Part shown: one piece after another, positions 19,721 to 32,801 of the stretch
Layout: every line of letters begins with the position of its first letter
How positions within the stretch are numbered: position 1 is the stretch's first letter
Source: Lactarius indigo
Lineage: Eukaryota > Basidiomycota > Agaricomycetes > Russulales > Russulaceae
Assembly: GCA_025766275.1 (NCBI GenBank)
Contig: JAFKAC010000008.1
Coordinates: forward strand, 1,178,001-1,242,000
Direction of reading: 5' to 3'
Length of the DNA: 64,000 nt
The notes under the pieces: generated by a model
What the model saw: the letters and a program-made list of their open reading frames with translations, nothing else
The model's database searches: none
Told to the model about the DNA's origin: nothing
Program-made: the position numbers and the translations under genes

Positions 19721-22700
19721 TTAACCCGTCAGACCCGGCGGAAACCCGGAAAAATCTACTTGGTCTTGAACGGACCGCCCACCGACCGAATAAGATATTC
19801 GTAGACGCAGCCGGATGTTACTCTGCGTGCCCCCAAAAAAGGATGGTGTGAAGTCAGCTCGCACACATTCATTAGGGTAGGATATTGAAGGAGGAAGGAG
19901 GAAGGAGGAAGGGAGAAGACTTGATGTGACAATGAAGCACTCACACCGGCCGGCGCAGTGATGCGCATCTGCTGCGTCTCGGTCGCCCCCGGATTGACGT
20001 CCGGACGCGACATGGGTTGCATCTGCAGCTGTTGAGTCTGGCGGAGCGGGGACAACATCATTAATAAAGACACCTCCACGGTTTGCACGGGTGGACTGCT
20101 CACCTTGGGGACGGCAACTTGGAAGTTGATGCCGGTCACGGTACTGCTCCCCGTTACCTGGAACCGCGCGAGGATGTCCACCACTCCCTTCTGCGCCGCC
20201 GACCGTTGCGGCGTCAGAGAAATCACGAGGTCATTCTTGTTATACGCGCTGTAAGACTGTAACTTCGGTGCGGCAGGCTTAGGCGGGGATGCTGCCGCAG
20301 CAAGTGCGGGCGCGGGTGCAGGTGTGGGTGTGACGTTCGAAGTCAAGTCGAAGAGGCTTGAGGGGAGTGACGACGTGGCTTGTGCAGGAGCGGAGGGAGC
20401 GGGCGAGTCGAAGAGGCTGAGGATGTCGCTAGCGGTCGTCCTTTGTGGTTGGGAGGTGGACGTCGGGGCGGTGGGGGACGTCATACTTGAGCCGCCAAAG
20501 ATCTCCGCGAGAAGATCTTCGTTGGTCTTTTGGCCACCAGGTACGGATACCGCGTGCTCGGAGGGTGCGGGAACATCGTCACCAAGTAAATCGGCCTTTT
20601 TAGAAGGGGTTGCTGGTGAAGTACTGGGTCAATCAAGAAATGTTCACGTACACTAATCCCGGTCCTAGTAGACCCGACGGGCTTATTCTCGCTCACTAGT
20701 AGTCAAGTGCTTGGTCATGGTGTAGACGAGACATGGCCAAATAACATACCGACTCCGGTAACAGTAGCCTTCAATTCTGGCGGAGGCATGCGCTCCAATA
20801 CGCCCACTCGCAGTTCGCCTAGTGAGAAGAGGCTTGCAAACTCGACCGCACGCTGCTGGAGCTCCAGTTCAGGATTCGTTGTGTACCCAGCAAGGACTGC
20901 GGCGATGCGCTCTTGTTGATTAGGGCTCGTCGTTGGTCGCGACGATATCTTGGTGATTGACGCAAAGACAAATTGGCGCGCTAGGTGGTTAGCATATGGT
21001 GAGTCGAGGATGGAGAGGATGAGGTCGATGATTTCTACGTCGGTTACCTACACTCTGACTATTAGAAGTAGTAAGCAATAAGGCCGTCCTCCATACCGCT
21101 GTGGCTTGCTCCTCGTCTACGAGTCCGCCCTCGATCAGAATCTCGCTGTATTCCCCTAGAATCCATGTGGCAGACAGAGTCAGCGCCTCTTGGGAGATGT
21201 CTGCACGAAGAGCGGCGTAGAGTTTCGAGGCTATGTATGCTTGCAATTCAGGGGTATGGACAACGAGTCGGATGAAAGCTGAGAGGATTTCTTCTCGAAC
21301 GTAGTTTCCAGCCTGTTGGGAAAGCGGTCATCGCCTAGAACTAAGAACAAATGCAGAGATTAAGGACCAACCAGCTTCAAAACCCGAAGGAAGGTATCAA
21401 TGTGCCACCGCTTGTTGGGTGCAAACCGTTCGGCAGCTAGGCTAATTTGGGTAGTCATGCCAAGCTTGAACTCATTGTCCGCAACCTCCAGGAATGCTAG
21501 TAATTCCCTGGTCATGACGCGAATGTTCTGCTCGTTGATGAGCGCATATGAGAGTTCTAAGGCCCGCCGTCGGATAGAAATATCACCATCTCTCAAACAA
21601 TCAAGAATGGTGTTGCGATGTCGTTGCACGGCATCAGTATTTGTGAGGACGACCTTATTCAATGTATTAAGTGCCACATAGCTATCCAAAGTGGTTCAAA
21701 AAAGTCGGACGGGGAAGCAGTGAGAGGAAGTACGGACCGAATGTTATTATCGCGGTTGCTGAGGAACTTCCCGAGTATGTTGATGGCCATAACCCGAAGA
21801 CCGCTGTCTGCCTCCGCTTCAATCTCCAGGACGGTAAGCACTGTTTCATAAAGAATGGCGTTTCCGACATTTTTCGTCGAATCAGTGTTTGTTGCTACCT
21901 GTCACGGCCGTGTGTATGTCAGCCCCGCGAATGTGGACGTCAGCGATGATTTACTTGGGCCAGGATGTCATTCATAGCTTCGCTGGAAGTGGCGTGGCCT
22001 TTCCCCAGTAGCCGGAGGAGCCGCAGTATTTTAATTTGGAGGAAAGGATCCGTGATACCGGAGACATCGTGCTCAGGACTATAGCCAGTGGTGACCAAAG
22101 ATTTTAGATGTCGAACGAGAAGGGGCACGGCCTAAAAGCACACGTGTAAATAGAGGTTAGGTGGAAGACGAGGAGTTGGATACGTTTCGAAACTCTTCGA
22201 GACATCCTGAATCGGCTTGCACCATGTCAATTACGAGGGTGATCGCGGTTAAAAGGACACCGTGGTTGCGATCGGCCAAAAGGTTCTTAGCTTTGGAGGT
22301 AAAATGGTCAGAAAGATCAGGGACCTTTTTGATGACGCGTAGAGCGCAAAGGGCGGCCTATAAAGAGACATAAGGGATAAATGGACTTGTGAACGTAAAC
22401 ACGCACTTTCTTCCGAATGTACGTGTTGCTGGATCCAAGGAGCTTCTCGATCTCGTTGACAAGATCCCGCGACATCTCCTCAGAGGCAATGTTTGCGAAT
22501 GTGCAAAGAGCCAACCCAACTGCATACATATTCGAGTGATTCATGTCGCTGAGCGAATGATCAGTAGGTCATAGGGGCGCATGCACTAAGACGCACTTCT
22601 TTAGAGAGTTGGTGACAAGCGTGAGGACCTCTTGGCTCTCATCCAGTAAGAGCATGATCCCGAGATATCCAAGCCGTTTATCTGTGAAACGCGGGCTAGC

Positions 22701-23029
22701 GACGAGTTTCAGGCATTCGATCTGGCCAAAGTGGGCGGGAGAACCGAGCATGTGTATGTATAGGAGTTTCGCGACATTGTTATGCCGCGCGTATGAGTCT
22801 TCCTCCCTGAAGGAGGCCCTGATGGCCGCCGATTCTTGTTGGATGAGTGCGCGTTCATCAGCGACAGTCTGGGTGCAGAAGGTGAGCGATTGTTGGGTCG
22901 TGGAATCGAAAGACCAGGCGGACCTTGCAGGCTCTGATCCCTTTGATGAGGGCTGCGTAGCGAATGAGAATAAATATTGTTATTAATGCACGCAATATAC
23001 GACGCACCCTTCAGGTTGTGGTAAACCAT
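19721..23029 (-). CDS. APL4: AP-1 complex gamma-adaptin
   Basis: Twelve exons (minus): 23029-23008, 22952-22924, 22868-22597, 22548-22407, 22357-22184, 22131-21955, 21898-21738, 21681-21372, 21312-21097, 21047-20750, 20612-19945 and 19822-19721, giving 856 residues in frame. The N-terminal trunk shows [35 protein letters not shown] and [16 protein letters not shown]. The hinge is Pro/Ala/Ser-rich, with [11 protein letters not shown]. The C-terminal ear ends in [13 protein letters not shown] and [12 protein letters not shown]. Gamma-adaptin is the large subunit of AP-1, which sorts cargo into clathrin vesicles between trans-Golgi and endosomes; the ear binds accessory proteins. The 137-nt intron 10 (20749-20613) is longer than the rest and may hide a small exon. 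Confidence 0.95.
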
Positions 23030-23711
23030 CGCCTCTCCAGAGACAGACAAAATTCACCCAACTGGGGTCAAAGCACACCCCGTACAACATTATGTAATCA
23101 CGCATCAACAAGTACACACTCCCCGCTCCGTGGCCCATCCCAAGCCCGGCATTCCAGAAATAACATCGTGTGAGGTTAAAACGCAGACTTTCGACAGCAT
23201 CCTAAGCAAACCGCCTGCGAATGGCTATCGCCTACCTGTACACCTTATTTTTGTTCGCCGCGGCCGCTCCTAAGGCTATGAGGGTGTTCATTCCATACCG
23301 TCTCACCATTCTTGCCACCGGCTGTTGTCGAAGGTGCTATTCAAACTGTTTTCTCTCAGGAAAAGGATCCGCGGGTCCCGTCCTGAAACGTCTGACCTCC
23401 CAGCTCGTAAGTGTTACTTAGGGACCACTATTGTGTGATTTGCTGATCGCTTTTGGCCAGGTGATGTTATCCTGACCTAGGTTAGCAGATCGGCACACAC
23501 AACGATTTGGGATGAGTACTGTATGATTCAAGATCACTCACAATTCTCAAGGAGCACCCAAACCCCCATATGTCCTTATGGCATGGTCTGTTGTCACATT
23601 TTATGGCGAGCACCGGCCACATTGATTGAGCAATATATCGAGATTATCATGTATCTAAGTAATCCTGTTTCAATGGTATCGACACTCTATCACTCAGTCA
23701 TCCTTGTATCA
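23030..23711. other. Intergenic region upstream of APL4
   Basis: It contains the APL4 promoter (minus strand) and the 3' flank of the Old Yellow Enzyme gene. No conserved coding region or clear TATA box was found. Confidence 0.4.
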
Positions 23712-25015
<1,304 letters not shown>

Positions 25016-25072
25016 GACGAAAGTGACGATGAGGTCGTGAAATGCGTTGTTCGTAGCACTTCTGGGAAAGCA

Positions 25073-25078
25073 TTTATA
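25073..25078 (-). promoter_or_regulatory. TATA box of the Old Yellow Enzyme gene
   Basis: The minus strand reads TATAAA about 58 nt upstream of the ATG at 25015, within the usual fungal range. Confidence 0.55.
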
Positions 25079-26701
25079 ACCTCGAGCTCAGCCATGAGAA
25101 CGTTCAACGTTCATCTATGGATCTTGGTTGTAATGTAATCACCAGTCTCCTTCAGTCAGCCCAGTGGTTTGTAAGCACCACGGCTTACTAAACCTAAGAA
25201 CGCCCATCTTTGTTGTGCTTACTGATTCTGTGCCTCTTCTCGCCTTAAACCGTACGGTAGGCTCGCCGCTTCACAGCTAGGCTCAAAATCCCGTACACTG
25301 TTTACCTGCAGCCCTAGGACTCACACCTCAAAGACCATGCGAGCCATCATCTATGAAATTTTTGACCCATGCAAACGCCCACTTCAAACGGGCATTGTTC
25401 GCATTCTTCTATGGGCATAGTCACCCGCAAATCAACGAAAGGGTGTGCACCTATCACGCCGACGTCCCCGTGAGGACGGTCAGATCGTCGAGATCCGCGT
25501 GCACCTCCTGCCCGCAGACTGTCAATACAACCACGAACCCCTTCAATGTAATGAAGACGAAAACGACGCATAGGCTCGTGACTGAGAAACGCTTCCAAGG
25601 AAAGATATAGCACAAAACTTGGCTCGTGGGGTCAATTTTCCCCCAACCTTCAGTCAGCTGCACCCACGCATCAATGAGAGACACTCATTCTAACATGGGC
25701 GTCATGAGGCCAGGCTAAGGCAGCAACACGGAGGGGATGAAAAATCCACACAGTATCGATCACTCAACCAAAATCACTAGCATATACAGACACTGGGATG
25801 GGAGTCCTTTAAGTTATATCACAGCAGATGGGCCCGACCTCACCACGGACACTGAGTTAGCTGGAGGCGAACAGAGAGGATGAAAAAATGGTGCGCTTAT
25901 TAATCACACGGTAGATCTTCTTACATTCACAGAGCATTTTCTGTCACGGTGTCAGCCAAGAACGGATAAGTGTGCCAGAAACCGAGCGTCCGAGTCCCGA
26001 CGAGATTGTTCGTGAGAAAGATCCGCGTCGTGAGTCTTACCAACCAGATCAGAATGGTCCGAAATTGATCTTCTCAGCGTTCACAGTTGGATATTCTCGG
26101 CTCGTTGCTAGTCCTCGTGGATCGGAAGGCCATACAGCCCATTTCGACTGTTGTGAGATAACTGGGCAAGGAAACGGGCAAGGAAGTGGGAGAGAGTCCC
26201 TTGGTCACATCTCTCCTCAGTGATGCTCTATCCGTCAAGACGTCCGCTCTGCTACTCCCCTGCCCTTCTTGTAATGTTGGTCAGCCTACTTCACCATTTG
26301 TAAGGTACCTTAGAAGCTCAGAAGAGGCCCCGACTCGTGGAGGCCATCTCATTCGCTATAGCCTATAGCCCATCACGCATAGTCCGAACCCGGAGTATGC
26401 CGAAATCCACTCACCAAAAGATAGGGTCGAAGTCGACTGGCAGTTCTTGGATCGCCGCGACATCTTATGGTGTCACGGAATCACGATTGGCCTTGGTAAG
26501 TCTGTGGCAGCACCGATGTTCTGTGCGATTTCCGTTTGATGTGGCCCTAGGGCCTTCGACGGACAAGATACGAATCGTACTCCGACGGTGGACTCGACAG
26601 TAAGCAAACTTGTGAATAAGCTGCCCATGGATGCACGCCGCGTGCGATTGGTCATCGTGAATAATCACCTCGGTCCACCTCGGTCTCGAGGATATAGATA
26701 C
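25079..26701. other. Intergenic region, 1.6 kb
   Basis: Divergent spacer between the Old Yellow Enzyme gene (minus) and the GRE2-like gene (plus). Short ORFs on both strands show no recognisable motif or spliceable conserved protein. An unrecognised small gene cannot be excluded. Confidence 0.35.
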
Positions 26702-26708
26702 TATATAA
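26702..26708 (+). promoter_or_regulatory. TATA box of the GRE2-like gene
   Basis: The word tatataa lies in gatactatataacttc, about 60 nt before the ATG at 26765. It is followed by a pyrimidine-rich stretch (ctctttattgttctctca), common at fungal transcription starts. Confidence 0.55.
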
Positions 26709-26764
26709 CTTCAAGGAACCTCCTACCAGCTCTTTATTGTTCTCTCATCACTGTTCTCTTCACC

Positions 26765-28129
26765 ATGACTATCGTTCTCGTATGTAAACTGTTTCCGTCT
26801 CATTTCTACTTCAAGTGATATGAGTCCTGACTGGCCTGTTCTTTTGCAGGTTACTGGTGCCTCTGGCTTTGTTGGCTCGCACGTTGTCGGCGAACTTCTG
26901 CGAGACGGTTATACTGTTAGGGGGTACGCGCGTATTCTGTAGTCCTACAGTGTTGACCCGATGTTAACCCCCTCACGCTGGTGTTGTCAGCGCGGTGCGA
27001 AGCCGCAACGTCACTCGCGTTAGCAAGAGCTACGAGTCCTTCGGCGACAAGTTTTCCGTCACGGTCATTGACGAGTTGGTGACGTCGGACTTGTCAGACG
27101 CCGTGAAAGGTATGCAACGAACCCCGTTTCCTCGTATCCGATGACTGAACATATTTTAGGGGTCGATGCCATCATTCACGTTGCATCCGCCCTCCCAAAT
27201 TCCAATCCAGACGTCGTCCTTGATGTGAGTATTAGCCAAACCTTTTCTTGTCAGACAAATAGCTGATTAAGTACTTCTAGGCCGCCCTGGCTGGGACCAC
27301 CCGCATACTCGACGCTGCTCTCGCCGCAGGCATAAAGAAACTTGTCATCACCGAGAGCGTCGTATCGCTCGCCCCGGTGGGTGATTTTTGGAAGGACATA
27401 ACCATCACCGAAAAGTGTGAGTGCTTAAAAAATGGTAGAGGGGAGGGATGGTACCTCTTCTCTCGCGTGCAGAATCGAGAGTGTAGCTAACGTGAATACG
27501 GGCCAACAGCATACACTACGCAGACGAGAGAAGACGCGCATAAGCCAGGTGTGTCTGAGTTCGACGTCTACGCGATCTCCAAGAGCCTGTCCGACCGCGC
27601 TGTGCGTGACTTCAAGCGGGCCCATCCCGACTTTGACATCGCGTCCATTCATCCGTCGTACATCTACGGTCCCCTCGGGCTTGGCCAGGTCTACGACAAA
27701 CCCGCGACGGGTACGAATCAACTCATCTACGGGCTCATCGCCGGTGCCCCTGGTCGCCCCGTCAGCGGGTACGATCCCGCATCCGGTGTCCCGGCGCTGC
27801 TGAACGTCGACGTCCGGGACGTGGCGCGCGCCCACGTGCTCGCGCTCAAGCTTCCCCCCTCCGAGGCCCAGAAGCGGTTCACCCTGTCCACGAACACGTT
27901 CACGTGGAAAGAGGCCATCGAACTCCTCTCCGAGAAGCGGCCGGAGCTGAAGGGACGTCTGCCCGTCATTTCCGGAAAGGAGCCTCCCGTTGGGCCGATC
28001 GCTACGATGGACACCAGCAATACCGAGAACGTGCTCGGCTTGAAGAATCCTGTCAAGTGGCAGGACACCGTTTTGGACACCATTGACGATCAGCTGCGCC
28101 TCGAGAAGGAGCTGGAAGTGGCCACGTAA
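26765..28129 (+). CDS. NAD(P)-dependent reductase of the extended SDR family (GRE2/dihydroflavonol reductase-like)
   Basis: Six exons: 26765-26779, 26850-26923, 26991-27109, 27160-27224, 27281-27416 and 27510-28129; 342 residues. The Rossmann nucleotide-binding motif VTGASGFVGSHV lies at the N-terminus (TGxxGxxG). Then come VDAIIHVASALP, the loop KKLVITESVVSL, the catalytic YAISKS (YxxxK), and SIHPSYIYGP. This order matches the GRE2/methylglyoxal, ketone and cinnamyl-type reductase group, which reduces carbonyls with NADPH in the cytosol. The substrate cannot be read from sequence. Exon 1 encodes only five residues, so automated models may miss it. Confidence 0.92.
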
Positions 28130-28574
28130 ATAGAGTGGTACCCGGAAATCACATGAGGGGAGAGGAGTAGAGGTGCTTCACGAGTGTCGGATTTTATGGT
28201 TGCGGCCCCGCCTCATGGGCGCGGTTCGTCAGTCTCATGTCAGAATGTTACTTATAGTGCAAATAATGAATGTGTGTTTGGGTATTGTAACGCGCGATGT
28301 ATCGTGGGCGACAAGACAGTTTTCCACTTGAGCAAACCGGTCAGTAAGACAAGTGATGGGATATGCGAGCGACGGGAGCCCGACCTGAGCTGAGGTCGGC
28401 CTGGGCAAAAACCCTCTTCAAATATGTGTACCCGTTTAAGTAATTTATTCCCACTGCGGCTCATATGTGCTTGTGGATTCTTGACGCCCACTGGGGACCT
28501 GGCGCTGCGAATTATTCACACGTTCTATTACTACCTGCGACGACATTTTCTGCAGAATAACAAACAAAGGCCAG
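28130..28574. other. Intergenic region between the reductase and DBR1
   Basis: It holds the 3' flank of the reductase and the upstream region of DBR1. No conserved ORF is seen. Confidence 0.4.
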
Positions 28575-30186
28575 ATGAAGGTTTACTTAACACATTCTGT
28601 ACTTGAGAATGTCGTTCAACGGGGTACTATCTAGGTTGCCGTAGAAGGTTGCTGTCATGGGGAACTTGACGCGATTTACGGTCACATTCAGAATCTAGAA
28701 ACGCAAGAGAAGTACAAAGTAGATCTGCTCCTGATCTGCGGAGATTTCGAGGCTATCCGAGACAAACGCGACCTCCAAACAATGGCGGTGCCGCAAAAGT
28801 ATAAACGCATGGGTGACTTCCACAAGTCAGTAACGAGTGATCGTCTGACACGAACAACCACGTGCGGCAAAAACTGAGCTTTCATTTCCTAGATATTATA
28901 CGGGCCAAGCTACGGCGCCCATCTTGACGATCGTCATCGGTGGGAATCATGAGGCCTCGAACCATCTGTGGGAACTGTGAGTCCTTTTGGTGATAACTTC
29001 CTGCGTGCGAGACGTGCGTTATTGATTTGCGTTCCCACAAGTTATCATGGAGGCTGGCTAGCTCCAAATATTTACTTCCTGGGCCACGCCGGGTGCGTTC
29101 AAGTGAATGGGATCCGAATCGCAGGTGCATCAGGAATTTTCAAACAGCACGACTATCACCGTGGTGAGTATTCCCGTATATTCTCTGGCCCTCTTTGGGT
29201 AATTCTTTTTGTTGCAGGCCACTTTGAAAAACAGCCGTATGACAATTCAACAATGAGAAGTATATATCACATCCGAGAATACAACGTTCGCCGCCTAGCA
29301 CTGGTGAGCATCTGTCAGTGGGGGTCTCATGGTCGCCAACCATATCCAGCTCTCGTCGCCAGATGTTTTTTTGTCTCACGATTGGCCGAGTGGCGTGGAG
29401 CAGCATGGGAACGTTAAAGACCTGCTCCGACGTAAACCGTTCTTTCGTGGCGACATAGAGTCGAACCAACTCGGCTCGCCGCCGTTGATGAGCCTGTTAC
29501 GAAACCTCAAACCTTCGTGGTGGTTCGCCGCACACCTGCACACGCGCTTCGAAGCTCGCGTGCAGCACGATCTCCCTGACCCCCCTGTAGTCTCGGCTAG
29601 CAATCCCGATGAAATCGCGATAGGCGACGAGGATGATGACTTTGACGTTCCCACAGGCACCACAGCACCACAAAATCCAGACGAGATCGTACTCGAGAAC
29701 GAAATCGAGACCGTTGCGCCACCGCCGCCACCACCACGCGAGACCAGGTTTCTTGCACTAGACAAGTGCCTTCCTCGCCGTCAATTCCTTGAGGCAGGCC
29801 CTTTCTTCTCTCGCCGGCTGTCGGTAGCACTGACGTTTCCTTTTCTCATGCAGGTCGTCGACATCCCCGCAAAGGAAGAAGGGCCACCAAGCGAGGGGCC
29901 CACGACAGTCGTACTCTCTTACGACCCTGAATGGCTTGCCATCACGCGTGCTTTCCAGCCGTACCTCTCGCGCAAACGCGAACAGGCCGCCTACCCTGAC
30001 CCGGACGCTGCGCGCGAAGCAGTCGCGCGTGAGTGGGACTGGGTGCAAACACATGCGCTGCCAAAGCTCGGTGCTGAGTGCCGCATCGATGCGTGCCAGA
30101 GGTTCGTGCAAGGCGTAGATGGTGCGTGGCAGCAAACGGACGCGTTTGTGGCGCTGCTCGAAGTGGAGAACGTCGTGCGATCATAG
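28575..30186 (+). CDS. DBR1: RNA lariat debranching enzyme
   Basis: Seven exons: 28575-28580, 28635-28825, 28893-28976, 29042-29163, 29218-29303, 29350-29793 and 29854-30186; 421 residues. Exon 1 is only ATGAAG and joins to give [14 protein letters not shown], the first metallophosphoesterase motif. Others visible are [45 protein letters not shown], the histidine-aspartate motif FLSHDWP, and [13 protein letters not shown]. The enzyme cuts 2'-5' bonds of excised intron lariats in the nucleus. The C-terminal half has an acidic/proline-rich linker ([15 protein letters not shown]). The last intron (29794-29853) has a GC donor and is 60 nt with an open frame, so a form with 20 extra residues is also possible. 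Confidence 0.93.
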
Positions 30187-30501
30187 CGGTAAATGCAGTC
30201 CTAGTCATGAGGAAGTTTCGCCCGTCGTCCTGTCTTTGTAGTGGGAATGGGACCAGAGTGGGGGTGTAAGCGAGGTGTAAGAGGTAGGATTTCGTACTAG
30301 CTACTGCCAAGACTGGCACGGAAAAATACGTTCAATCGGATTTCGGTGGTACCTGCTGGTAATGACATTGACCGGATCATTGACCGAATCGATCGCATGT
30401 GATTTATAGAAGTTTCATTATGGCAGTGTTCGTCTTCACGGCAGCTTTTCTCCGCGCCGTTTCCCCACACAATAACTCTTTTTCTTCTCTCTTTGCCCAT
30501 T
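30187..30501. other. Intergenic region between DBR1 and the acyl-CoA dehydrogenase
   Basis: About 315 bp, with a pyrimidine-rich stretch (ctctttttcttctctctttgccc) directly upstream of the next ATG, which suits a core promoter. No gene is seen. Confidence 0.4.
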
Positions 30502-32122
30502 ATGTTGCGCACTGCTCTTGCCTCAGTCCGGTTGCCTCTTCGGTCCAAAGTTCCTTTTAGGTCTTCCACTCTACTGAGTTCGAGTGTGCCATCTTGCTGA
30601 TCCACTTTGCAACAGGGCGTTCTCGATTTCCCCTACGTGGCGCGCACCGAACTCGCTCGACGCATTTACTGAGGAAGAGGAACTCCTGCGCGAATCAGGT
30701 ACGTAGCTCACTACCACTTCATAGAGGTACTCCTAAGAGATGTACAGTGAGGCGCTTCGCGCAAGATGTTGTGGGACCTAAAGTCCGCGAGATGGACGAA
30801 AATGAAGGCATGGACCCCGCAATAATCAAGGGCCTTTTCGAACAGGGAGTGCGTGACTTTACCCTTACTCGTTATATCTAGCTCACGCCCACCCAGCTCA
30901 TGGGCATTGAAACGAGTGCGGATCATGGGGGTGCAGAATCCTCATTCACTTCGGCAATTATTGCGATCGAGGAACTTGCCAAAGTCGACCCGTCCGTTTC
31001 TGTCATGTGCGACGTCCACAATACGCTCGTAAATACCGTCATCCGTAAATACGGTACCCCAGAACAACAAGAGAAATGGTTGCCAGAGCTTTCCACATCG
31101 AAGGTTTGTAGCCAATTGCATTGCTACCGTGTATGTTTGTGCTTTCCATGACCATGACACACGTATAGCTTGGCAGCTTTTGCTTGTCCGAGGCCGCGTC
31201 TGGTTCGGATGCATTTGCCCTCCAGACGCGTGCAAGGAAAGACGGAGACAACTGGATTATCAATGGCTCCAAGATGTGGATCACCAACTCGTATGAGGCT
31301 GAAGTCTTTCTTATCTTTGCCAACGCAAGTGTCGTGCTGTTATATATGCGCGGCGAATATTGCTTAGCATTATTTGACAGGTCGATCCGAGCAAAGGCTA
31401 CAAGGGTATCACTTGTTTTCTTGCCACCAAGGACATGGGCGTCCAGATTGCTAAAAAGGAGCAGAAACTCGGCATCCGTGCCAGTTCGACGTGCACCCTG
31501 AGCTTTGATGACTTGAAGGTCCCGGCTGAGAACGTCATTGGCGAAGAAGGACAAGGATATAAGATTGCCATCGAAATTCTGAACGAGGGTTCGGCGTGTC
31601 TTCTAATCCTTTCTTGTCTCTTCTCATGACAACGCGACAGGTCGTATCGGTATCGCGGCACAGATGCTTGGCCTCGCTCAGGGTGCGTTCGACAAAGCGG
31701 TTCCACCGACGTACGAGCGCAAGCAGTTTGGTCAGGCAGTGGGTACGTTCCAGGGCATGTCTTTCCAAATCGCACAAGCTGCTATCGACATCGAGAGTGC
31801 ACGGCTACTTGTCTACAATGCCACGCGGAGGAAGGAGGAAGGGCGCAGCTTCGTCAAAGAGGCAGCGATGGCGAAGTATTGGTCGAGCATTGTGGCACAA
31901 CGCGTGTCGGGGCAGGCGATCGAATGGGCAGGCGGCCTTGGTTTCACGCGGGAGACCGGCATCGAGAAGTTCTGGCGTGATTCAAAGATTGTGAGTTTCA
32001 ATCACCGAAGCGAAACATATTTGAGGTATCTAACACAGTAAATTTAGGGTGCTATATACGAAGGAACGTCCAACATTCAACTACAGACTATCGCTAGGAT
32101 CATCCAGAAAGAATACTCATAG
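30502..32122 (+). CDS. Mitochondrial short/branched-chain acyl-CoA dehydrogenase
   Basis: Eight exons: 30502-30560, 30616-30698, 30748-30848, 30897-31103, 31169-31324, 31381-31588, 31641-31990 and 32048-32122; 412 residues. The N-terminus [20 protein letters not shown], rich in Arg and lacking acids, looks like a mitochondrial presequence. Family motifs: [71 protein letters not shown], and near the C-terminus [16 protein letters not shown], whose glutamate is the likely catalytic base. It resembles the ACADSB group, acting on 2-methyl-branched or short acyl-CoA with FAD and passing electrons to ETF. Intron 31325-31380 is a clear GC-AG intron (donor GCAAGT). Confidence 0.94.
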
Positions 32123-32801
32123 AATCGCGCATCGGTCGGGTCACCACAGCACCATCGAAATGTATTTTAGCAATATCACTTGAACACAAACACTCTAACA
32201 CTCTACCTACATCGTTATCTTCAATCTCATCAGATTACCGTACCTAAATCTAGCATTGCGCTCGGTGATCTAGGTTAGCTGTTGACGCGAAAGGTTCAAG
32301 GATTACGTGCACCTCGATTCAAAGGACGGTATCCTAGAGGAGCAACGAACAGAGACCATCAAAGTTCTTTTCGAAACGACGTAGTCACACAGCGTTGATC
32401 CATCAGGAATTTGGTTGTGGCAGGGGTAGCGGAGAATCCCAATACCAGCGGCCACCAAGCCTGGACGAGTTCCCGAAGCTGACCCCAGAAATAATTTGTC
32501 GATAACAACCCCAAAGGCTTCCTTCCGTGAAGTGTTGTATTGCAGGAATAAAGGGTAGCCCTCGAGGAGCCCACACTGTCTTCACTCCACTCTTCTTTCG
32601 GTCGTCCTAGTTTAGGCATTCATGGAAGGCTTTGAAATCCAAATTCTGTGTCATTTGAACAGGGACTCCTGTGCTATCAGGAAGATGCATGTGTTGTACT
32701 TTATTAAGTATCAATACTGATCTTGAGTGTCGAAGTATTAAAAAAATTAATGTGCCACCCAAGCGAAGAGAAGACGCCTCACGATAAAACGCAGGAATAA
32801 A
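32123..32801. other. Convergent intergenic region
   Basis: It lies between the 3' ends of the acyl-CoA dehydrogenase and HEM25. It is AT-rich near 32700-32800. The small minus ORFs at about 32360-32620 have no recognisable motif and are not called as genes. Confidence 0.4.

Noticed and set aside
20324..20656. 110-codon plus ORF
   Set aside because: Antisense of the APL4 hinge region; low-complexity composition only.
22709..23050. 113-codon minus ORF starting [14 protein letters not shown]
   Set aside because: It reads through the first two introns of APL4 in the wrong frame; the spliced frame gives gamma-adaptin.
32359..32619. Two overlapping minus ORFs of 60-86 codons
   Set aside because: No conserved motif, no splice partner, and located in a convergent spacer.
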